Source: an uncultured Porphyromonadaceae bacterium (lineage in GTDB: Bacteria > Bacteroidota > Bacteroidia > Bacteroidales > Muribaculaceae). Taken from it: a stretch of DNA of 20,949 nucleotides. A program made the position numbers and the translations under genes. Positions 15,628 to 20,949 of this stretch are shown here, in pieces. The DNA is taken from the NCBI GenBank assembly GCA_900548705.1, contig URLF01000045.1, positions 1 to 20,949 on the forward strand. The letters run 5' to 3'. A model generated the notes under the pieces. It did no database searches. It was not told where the DNA came from and saw only the letters and a program-made list of their open reading frames with translations. Positions within the stretch are counted from its first letter, which is position 1. Every line of letters starts with the position of its first letter.

Positions 15628-17496
15628 ATGAAGAAGTTGTTTTCGATATTGACGGCAGTGTTGCTCATATGCGGTACTCTCGCGGCGCAGACCTCATTCC
15701 AGGTCATACCGCCACGCAATGTCATCGCGGGCAACCGTTTCGCCGTGACTTATCGTCTCTCTAACGGAGAGGGCACGAGCCTCAACGCCCCGGCCATCTC
15801 GGGGTGTAAGCTGCTCAACCCTCAGCCCGGGGTCAGTACCTCGCAGAGCTATCAGATAATCAATGGGCAGGCGTCATCCTCAAGCACGGTCGAATATACA
15901 TTCATCTACCGGGCTGAAAAGGATGGCACATTCACCATACCGGCGGCCTCGATTGTGGTGGACGGCAAGAAGCTGACCTCGCAGGCAACGAAGTTCACCA
16001 TCCTGCCTGCCGACCCGGCATCCGGTGCTCAGCAGGGTGGCGGAGGTTATGGCTACGGATATGGTGGAGGATCACAGCAGCAGCAAAGTGTGCATGTCGA
16101 TGACCTCGCGTCGCAGGATGACACCTCCCGTCCGATTTCCAAGGATGACATCTTCGTCAGGATAATACTCAACAAGAGCCACGCCTATGAGCAGGAGGCA
16201 ATAGAGTGTACAATAAAGCTCTACACCAAATTCCAGCGCATAAACTCCTTCATGATGACCACTCCGCCGACCTTCGACGGTTTCCTAATCGAGGAGGTGG
16301 ACACCCAAGCGGCTCTCAACGCTGTCGAGAATTACAACGGCCAGAATTATGTGACGGCTGTCTTGAAGAAATGCATCATCTTCCCCCAGAAATCAGGCAA
16401 GCTCACCATCAGCTCCGGTAAATATGACCTGAGCGTGGTGCAGATAGAGCGTGTCAGCAACGGATGGTTTGTTTCCGGACGCCCTGTCGAAAGGGAGGTG
16501 CATCTCCAGCCTTACTCATCCTCGGTAAATATCACTCCTCTTCCTGAGCCTCGTCCGGCCGGATTCGACAATGCAGTCGGACAGTTCACTTTCGAGAGCC
16601 GTCTGGCTCCCGACAAGCTGAAGACGGGGGAAGCAGCTTCGCTGGAGTATATCGTCACAGGTACGGGTAACATCAAATATATCCATGAGCCCAAACCTGA
16701 GATACCCGATGATTTCGAGCAGTTCACTCCCAAGACCGATTACCGTACCCGCGTCAGTGGTTCCACGGTGACGGGTACCATGATGGTCGATTACACGATT
16801 GTGCCTCAGAGCGTGGGGACATTCAAGATTCCCGAACAGAAGTTCGTCTACTTCGATCCTTCGAAGAAAGCGTATGTGACCCTGACCGCTCCGGGCTACA
16901 ATATGGAAATCGCCAAGGGAAGCGGCACCACCATCAGTGCCGAGCAGCGTGAAATCGAGGCGCGTAACACAGACATCCTCCATATCAAGACAGGGGACAA
17001 GCATCTTTCACTTGCCCACGAGCCGGTGATTTTCAGTTGGTGGTATTGGACAGTCGCGGCGTTGCTGGTTGTTCTCCTGGTTGTCGTCATAATCGTTTAT
17101 GGCCGTCAGGTGCGGCTCAACGCGGATGTCGCCGGCAGGCGTAATGCGCGTGCGAGCAAGGTGGCCCGCAAACGTCTGCGTGAGGCCGAGGGATTCATGA
17201 AGTCACGTCAACCTGAGAAGTTCTATGAAGCGATGCTCAGGGCGATGTGGGGGTACCTCGGAGACAAGCTTTCGATGCCTGTATCGCAGTTGACCCGTCA
17301 GAACATATTCGAGACCCTGATGGAAAGAGGTGTCGCCGAAGATGCCGCCAACCGTGTATTAGGGGTGCTTGACCAATGTGAGATGGCCCGTTATACTCCC
17401 GATTCCTCATCCGAGGCATCGGTGGAGGCCGTCTATAACGAGGCGACATCCTCAATCAACGAACTTGAGAAAAGCAACATCAGCAAACGCAAATAG
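15628..17496 (+). CDS. batD: BatD, periplasmic/membrane protein
   Basis: A 622-residue protein with a signal peptide (MKKLFSILTAVLLICGTLAAQ), a long periplasmic region, one membrane helix at ~470-490 (WTVAALLVVLLVVVIIVYG) and a cytoplasmic helical tail. The periplasmic region starts with the oxygen-tolerance BatD signature (VIPPRNVIAGNRFAVTYRLS) and holds beta-sandwich-like modules, a Gly/Tyr linker (GGGGYGYGYGGGSQQQQ, ~134-150), and later VGQFTFESRLAPDKLKTGEA and TMMVDYTIVPQSVGTFKIPE. The tail (KFYEAMLRAMWGYLGDKL, MPVSQLTRQNIFETL, CEMARYTPDSSSEAS) resembles the tail of the 11582 gene product. It follows batC and is 4 bp before batE. BatD is thought to be the main periplasmic scaffold of the Bat system; its ligand is unknown. 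Confidence 0.93.
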   Translation: MKKLFSILTAVLLICGTLAAQTSFQVIPPRNVIAGNRFAVTYRLSNGEGTSLNAPAISGCKLLNPQPGVSTSQSYQIINGQASSSSTVEYTFIYRAEKDGTFTIPAASIVVDGKKLTSQATKFTILPADPASGAQQGGGGYGYGYGGGSQQQQSVHVDDLASQDDTSRPISKDDIFVRIILNKSHAYEQEAIECTIKLYTKFQRINSFMMTTPPTFDGFLIEEVDTQAALNAVENYNGQNYVTAVLKKCIIFPQKSGKLTISSGKYDLSVVQIERVSNGWFVSGRPVEREVHLQPYSSSVNITPLPEPRPAGFDNAVGQFTFESRLAPDKLKTGEAASLEYIVTGTGNIKYIHEPKPEIPDDFEQFTPKTDYRTRVSGSTVTGTMMVDYTIVPQSVGTFKIPEQKFVYFDPSKKAYVTLTAPGYNMEIAKGSGTTISAEQREIEARNTDILHIKTGDKHLSLAHEPVIFSWWYWTVAALLVVLLVVVIIVYGRQVRLNADVAGRRNARASKVARKRLREAEGFMKSRQPEKFYEAMLRAMWGYLGDKLSMPVSQLTRQNIFETLMERGVAEDAANRVLGVLDQCEMARYTPDSSSEASVEAVYNEATSSINELEKSNISKRK

Positions 17497-17500
17497 ACAG

Positions 17501-18376
17501 ATGAAATTCTTATCAAGCATATTGCTTTTTATGGCCTCTGCGCTGACTATTTGCGCGCAGACTCCCGACAGTGTCGCAACCGTGGCATCCCCCGACACTC
17601 TTAATCAGGTCGCCGACCAGCTCCCCGCCCCGGCTGAGGAACAGCCAGTTGCAGGTCTGTCGGGTGAGAACTTGGCCCAGCAGGCAGATTCGGCTTATAC
17701 CGCCGATAACTTTGTTCTGGCTGAAGCGTTGTATCTCAAAGCGCTTGAGGTAGGTGGAAGCTCCACGACGCTTTATTATAATCTCGGCAACGCCTATTAC
17801 CGCCAGGGAAATCTCGGCAAGGCGATTGTCAACTATGAGCGTGCCCTTAAACTCGACCCCACCAACGCCGACGCGCGGGCCAATCTGGAGTTTGTCAATT
17901 CCAAGATTACCGACAAGCAGATTGACAGCGGATCATATATGGATTCGGTATGGGAGGTAACAGTAGGTATGTTCCATGCCGACACCTGGGCTGTGATTGC
18001 CTTGGTGCTATTCGCCATATTCCTTGGCGCACTCGCCGCTTATATCTTCTCATCGGCGGTAGCTGTAAAGAAAGCCAGCTTTTTCGGAGGGCTGATAGTC
18101 TTCATCCTGACCGTTTGCGCCGTGATAATCTCTTTCGCGGCGGCCAACCGGGTAAATTCAGACAAGTATGCCATCATACTTCCCCCATCATCTCAGCTTT
18201 CCACGTCGCCACGCGAAGCGCGGAGCCAGTCGGAACAGGCGTTCCTCCTTCACGAGGGCACCAAGGTCGAGATTATCGACTCGATTGCAAATCCCGGGGA
18301 AGGAATGTGGTATGAAGTGCTTGTCGGCCACGGCGAACGTGCCTGGGTGAAAGCCTCCGAGGTGGAAAAAATCTGA
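17501..18376 (+). CDS. batE: BatE, TPR and SH3 membrane protein
   Basis: A 291-residue protein. A signal peptide (MKFLSSILLFMASALTICAQ) is followed by TPRs at ~55-140 (LAQQADSAYTADNFVLAEAL, YYNLGNAYYRQGNLGKAIVN, NYERALKLDPTNADARANLE), two membrane helices (~164-185 and ~192-215) and a C-terminal SH3-like domain (~225-290; HEGTKVEIIDSIANPGEGMW then GERAWVKASEVEKI) on the periplasmic side. The ATG at 17501 gives the signal peptide and is chosen over in-frame starts inside batD. It begins 4 bp after batD and is the last gene of the operon. No U-rich intrinsic terminator follows it. SH3 domains of this kind often contact cell-wall peptides; for BatE that is inference. Confidence 0.92.
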   Translation: MKFLSSILLFMASALTICAQTPDSVATVASPDTLNQVADQLPAPAEEQPVAGLSGENLAQQADSAYTADNFVLAEALYLKALEVGGSSTTLYYNLGNAYYRQGNLGKAIVNYERALKLDPTNADARANLEFVNSKITDKQIDSGSYMDSVWEVTVGMFHADTWAVIALVLFAIFLGALAAYIFSSAVAVKKASFFGGLIVFILTVCAVIISFAAANRVNSDKYAIILPPSSQLSTSPREARSQSEQAFLLHEGTKVEIIDSIANPGEGMWYEVLVGHGERAWVKASEVEKI

Positions 18377-18429
18377 AAATCGCGATAAGTGGTTGACTTT
18401 TGCAAGATTAACAGATAAAAGCTGTCGGA

Positions 18430-18445
18430 TATGTTTTATAACATA
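18430..18445. promoter_or_regulatory. Small palindrome upstream of the HTH gene promoter
   Basis: TATGTT (18430-18435) and AACATA (18440-18445) are perfect complements around TTAT. The palindrome ends 9 bp before the -33 TTTG. It could be an operator or a weak hairpin at the end of the bat transcript; no T-run follows. Confidence 0.35.
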
Positions 18446-18454
18446 CCGTAAAAG

Positions 18455-18486
18455 TTTGGAGAATTCAAATTAAGTGTATAAATTTA
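18455..18486 (+). promoter_or_regulatory. Promoter of the 88-residue HTH gene
   Basis: TTTG at 18455-18458 is followed 20 bp later by TAAATTTA at 18479-18486, which differs from TAnnTTTG only in the last base. The spacing is ideal for the Bacteroidetes housekeeping sigma factor. The leader to the ATG at 18546 would be about 52 nt. Confidence 0.6.
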
Positions 18487-18545
18487 GGGAAAATTCCTCT
18501 CTGACCCTCGATTTAGCATTTACAAACCCCCAAAAACATACATGT

Positions 18546-18812
18546 ATGACTAAGACAATATCCTTCAACGATCTCCGTCGCATCAAAGACGCACTGCCTG
18601 ATGGCGCTATTGCCCGCATCGCCGACAAGCTCAACACGACCCCCCAGACAATCCGAAACTATTTCGGCGGCACTAACTACGAGTTCGGCAAGAATTGCGG
18701 GTTACACATCGAACCGGGTCCTGACGGTGGCATAGTTGTCCTCGACGACACAACAGTCTATGATATGGCTGTGGAAATCCTCCAGGAAGAGGAACAGAAG
18801 AAGGAAAAATGA
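18546..18812 (+). CDS. Small helix-turn-helix DNA-binding protein
   Basis: An 88-residue protein of a small family I know from Bacteroidetes, usually annotated only as DNA-binding. A helix-turn-helix is visible at about residues 20-42: GAIARIADKLNTTPQTIRNY, followed by FGGTNYEFGKN. The second half has a conserved HIEPGPDGGIVVLDDTTVYD segment and an acidic-basic end (EEEQKKEK). The ATG at 18546 is preferred over an in-frame GTG at 18474, because that GTG lies inside the predicted -7 region and its extra residues are not conserved-looking. It stands between the bat operon and the universal stress gene with its own promoter, and a nested hairpin follows. Its targets are unknown; autoregulation is possible. 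Confidence 0.85.
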   Translation: MTKTISFNDLRRIKDALPDGAIARIADKLNTTPQTIRNYFGGTNYEFGKNCGLHIEPGPDGGIVVLDDTTVYDMAVEILQEEEQKKEK

Positions 18813-18837
18813 ACTTTCCGTCATCTGACGACATTAT

Positions 18838-18880
18838 CTATGACGCGCATGTCTGTTTTCAACAGTCCGGCGCGTCATAG
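18838..18880 (+). terminator. Nested hairpin after the HTH gene
   Basis: CTATGACGCGC (18838-18848) and GCGCGTCATAG (18870-18880) form a perfect 11-bp stem. Inside it CTGTT/AACAG (18853-18857 and 18861-18865) forms a second stem with a TTC loop. The tail CTTTATTA is only partly T-rich, so termination may be weak. TAGCTTTA at 18878-18885, overlapping the end of the stem, is one base from a -7 box and may serve the next gene. Confidence 0.6.
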
Positions 18881-18905
18881 CTTTATTACGCATAAGTAAC
18901 CGAAT

Positions 18906-20033
18906 ATGACACCAAACCGACTCATCACCATCGCCATCCACACTGTCGAAAAGGCGTTGCCGTTGAAGAATCTTCTTGAACGGGAGGGAATCTATGTGGA
19001 ATTGAACAATGTGAACCTCACGTCACCCACAGTGGCGGCGGGTGTCAGGATAAGAATCAAAGAGTCTGACCTCCCGCTGGCTCTGAGAATCATAGAGAAT
19101 ATCGAGATTTTTGACATTCCCGCGCGGGATGAGAAGCCGGAGAAGGGTGGAGTCATATTGCTTCCCACTGACTTCTCTCCCCATTCAGACAATGCGGCAA
19201 AGCTCGCGTTCAAGCTCGCGTCACGGCTTGGGATGTCGATAGACATGCTCCATTCATTCATCGCTCCGGCATCGCCGCAAGGTGTGCAGCTGATGGATTC
19301 CTACGACTATGAGCTTGCCGATATGGCTGAGCGTCAGACTATCGAAGTGGAGTCAACCCGCATGATGGAGGAGTACGCGGCCAAGATACGTGGCTGGATA
19401 AAATCCGGTGAGGTGCCTGCCGTGAAGTTCTCGACGACAGTGACCGAGGGTATTCCGGAGGAATCGATATTGCTGTATGCCCGCGACAAGAATCCTCAGC
19501 TGATAGTGATGGGAACCCGTGGAGCCGACAAGAAGGAGGCTGAGCTGATCGGGAGCGTGACGGCGGAGGTGCTCGATTCTTGTCGTATTCCGGCATTCAC
19601 GGTGCCTGAAAGCGTGGATGTGGCGACGGTGGCGGATTTGCATAAGGTGGCCTTTGTGTGCAATCTGGAGCAGGAGGATATGATTGCCATCGACACACTT
19701 TACAGGCTCTTTCCTGACCAGTCTCTGGAGGTGATGTTGATTTATATTCCTGGGCGCAGGGAGAGAAATGTTTCCGATGCAAAGACCGCACAGGCTCAGT
19801 TGAATCTCCTGAATTATTGTAGGGAGCATTTCCCCGGCTACGGTTTTGATATGCGTACTGTCCGGCTCGATACCCTTATCGATGACTTCAAGGAGATAAT
19901 GCAGGAAGGGCCGTTCAATCTGATTTGTGTCCCCAACAAAAAACGCAATGTCTTCGCGAGGGTGTTCAATCCCTCGATTGCCCATAAGATACTGTTCCGT
20001 GCGGATGTGCCGATGATGGTGATCCCGGTCTGA
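18906..20033 (+). CDS. Universal stress protein, DUF2007-like domain plus two Usp domains
   Basis: A 375-residue cytoplasmic protein. Residues 1-~70 (LITIAIHTVEKALPLKNLLE, then GIYVELNNVN and VRIRIKESDLPLALRIIEN) resemble the DUF2007 putative signal-transducing domain. Residues ~82-233 form a Usp domain starting ILLPTDFSPHSDNAAKLAF. It has a complete ATP-binding motif G-2x-G-9x-GS (MGTRG to ELIGSV). Residues ~246-375 form a second Usp-like unit (KVAFVCNLEQEDMIAIDTLY to VPMMVIPV) in which the nucleotide motif is not recognisable. Tandem Usp proteins are known; this three-part layout is less usual. It has a short leader after the nested hairpin and ends 14 bp from the convergent kinase gene, with no terminator seen between. 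The role is presumably stress or energy-state sensing; the exact role is unknown. Confidence 0.88.
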   Translation: MTPNRLITIAIHTVEKALPLKNLLEREGIYVELNNVNLTSPTVAAGVRIRIKESDLPLALRIIENIEIFDIPARDEKPEKGGVILLPTDFSPHSDNAAKLAFKLASRLGMSIDMLHSFIAPASPQGVQLMDSYDYELADMAERQTIEVESTRMMEEYAAKIRGWIKSGEVPAVKFSTTVTEGIPEESILLYARDKNPQLIVMGTRGADKKEAELIGSVTAEVLDSCRIPAFTVPESVDVATVADLHKVAFVCNLEQEDMIAIDTLYRLFPDQSLEVMLIYIPGRRERNVSDAKTAQAQLNLLNYCREHFPGYGFDMRTVRLDTLIDDFKEIMQEGPFNLICVPNKKRNVFARVFNPSIAHKILFRADVPMMVIPV

Positions 20034-20047
20034 GTTGAGGGACCCGC

Positions 20048-20794
20048 TTACCGTTTGGGCTTGAAGAAACGCTTGAATTTACGCAGGCGTCTTTGGTTGC
20101 GCCTGTGTATGATTACATAGTACAGCGCTTCTTCAAAGTCGAGGGAGCGTTCGTGGACATATGGGCCCAGCAGCGAGAAATAATCAGACGGGTATGTGCC
20201 GAGTTGGAAAAATGACCTCATGGCATCCTTAACTCCGGGGACTGTCCCGATTTTCATTCGATTGATGTCAATGAGGGTGAAGCTGTAACCGGTTTCGGTC
20301 TTTTCAAAGAGGATATTGGTGGTGTTGTAATCCAACGGGATAATCCCCTTGTTATGGAGCTCAAGGGTGAATCGCGACAGGCTGTCGGCCATCCGGTCAT
20401 GCTCTTCCTGAGTCAGTTTGTCGGAGTAGAATGTGTCGGAGACGGAGGGGAGATCTGTGAATTCCGACACGAAGTAACCATGGCGGAAGATGCTCCAACG
20501 GCTCTTCTCGAAATACGCGACAGGAAACGGTGTCTTTATTCCCCGGGATATGAGCTCAAGGGCATGCTCATAGGCCCTGCGAGCCTTGGACTTTCTGAAA
20601 AATGTGTATATGAGCCCGGTGATGAGATTAGTCTGCTTGTAGGTCTTCACGACCAATGGTCTCCCCCCCACCGATACAAGTTCCACTTTGTTGCGGTTGT
20701 TGCAGAATGTTTTCAGAGGGGCGTATTCCCCCCGGGGAAGAGCGGCAAGCTCCTCCGCGCAATTCATATAGTCGGGATGGATTACTTTCCTCAT
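20048..20794 (-). CDS. WaaP/InaA-like lipopolysaccharide kinase family protein
   Basis: A 248-residue protein kinase-like fold of the Kdo/WaaP/InaA group, which often phosphorylates sugars of the lipopolysaccharide core. Probable catalytic positions: the ATP lysine K50 in RPLVVKTYKQ, catalytic-loop aspartate D155 and N160 in IIPLDYNTTNIL, and metal-binding D176 in LIDINRM (replacing DFG). The His of a classical HRD motif is replaced here by Pro-Leu, as is seen in some atypical kinases. The C-terminus is strongly basic (RRNQRRLRKFKRFFKPKR), suiting membrane association. There is no signal peptide. Its ATG overlaps the stop of the upstream glycosyltransferase by 4 bp, which ties it to glycan assembly. 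The substrate is inferred; a heptose or Kdo residue is a guess from the family. Confidence 0.8.
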   Translation of the reverse strand: MRKVIHPDYMNCAEELAALPRGEYAPLKTFCNNRNKVELVSVGGRPLVVKTYKQTNLITGLIYTFFRKSKARRAYEHALELISRGIKTPFPVAYFEKSRWSIFRHGYFVSEFTDLPSVSDTFYSDKLTQEEHDRMADSLSRFTLELHNKGIIPLDYNTTNILFEKTETGYSFTLIDINRMKIGTVPGVKDAMRSFFQLGTYPSDYFSLLGPYVHERSLDFEEALYYVIIHRRNQRRLRKFKRFFKPKR

Positions 20795-20949
20795 ATCACT
20801 ATGTTTCCGTTCAGGTATTTGTCAAGTCCGTCATTGCTCCGTATCCGTTTGTCGCGGCGCGTGGCTTCCAGCAGGTTGTTGTTGCGCCTAAATGTGTCAT
20901 CCTTCTTTGAGGATGGGTGCCAAAGATGATAGCATATTGCACGGTGGCG
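20791..20949 (-). CDS. C-terminus of a family 2 glycosyltransferase (partial)
   Basis: An open frame from the window edge to the TGA at 20793-20791 gives 52 residues: it begins RHRAICYHLWHPSSKKDD and ends GLDKYLNGNIVI. The YHLWHP motif followed by an Asn-rich, Arg-rich helix and RIRSNDGLDKYL is the usual end of Bacteroidetes family 2 (WaaE-like) glycosyltransferases. The N-terminal catalytic domain lies outside the window. The stop codon overlaps the kinase start (ATGA), so the two genes are almost certainly co-translated. It was called from sequence reading and motif recognition only. Confidence 0.75.
   Translation of the reverse strand, partial: RHRAICYHLWHPSSKKDDTFRRNNNLLEATRRDKRIRSNDGLDKYLNGNIVI

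Noticed and set aside
20354..20929. Open plus-strand frame of 191 codons
   Set aside because: Antisense to the kinase and the glycosyltransferase end, both of which have convincing motifs.

Overview
The window looks like a chromosomal segment from a Bacteroidales bacterium, most likely Muribaculaceae or a close relative. This rests on several Bacteroidetes-type -7 promoter boxes (TAnnTTTG), a complete Bat (Bacteroides aerotolerance) operon, a DUF4293 membrane protein, Bacteroidetes-style lipoprotein and signal-peptide genes, and protein sequences typical of that order. No rRNA, tRNA, CRISPR array or insertion sequence was seen.

Left part (1-6145, all minus strand). The left edge holds an open reading frame that joins the first ~111 residues of a YgiQ-type radical SAM protein, in frame, to the middle of a PLD-nuclease/SF2-helicase protein, and then runs off the window. 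It sits 31 bp downstream of an intact uvrB. Upstream of uvrB come a DUF4293 four-helix membrane protein and a 764-residue TPR protein of unknown role.

Middle (6146-9416, plus strand). A 278-bp divergent intergenic region carries -7 boxes for both directions. It is followed by NADP-type glutamate dehydrogenase (gdhA), which ends in a strong intrinsic terminator. Next come two genes overlapping by 4 bp: a short HU-family protein, probably with a TTG start, and a 422-residue protein with an HU-like domain, a Pro/Glu-rich linker, one membrane helix and a LysM-like domain. The second protein could tether DNA to the cell wall.

Bat operon (9510-18376, plus strand). The order is MoxR AAA+ ATPase, DUF58 protein, a signal-peptide/membrane protein with a DUF4381-like tail, BatA and BatB (membrane VWA proteins with intact MIDAS motifs), BatC (TPR lipoprotein with a Gln/Asp/Asn/Lys tail), BatD (large periplasmic protein with one membrane helix) and BatE (TPR, two membrane helices, SH3). 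The likely logic is that the MoxR ATPase acts on a cytoplasmic/membrane VWA complex coupled to periplasmic BatC/D/E modules. An inverted repeat lies just upstream of the operon's -7 box.

Right part (18377-20949). An 88-residue HTH protein has its own promoter and is followed by a nested hairpin. Then comes a universal stress protein with an extra DUF2007-like N-terminal domain. Convergent to it are a WaaP/InaA-like kinase and, at the edge, the C-terminus of a family 2 glycosyltransferase overlapping it by 4 bp; both suggest lipopolysaccharide or surface-glycan work.
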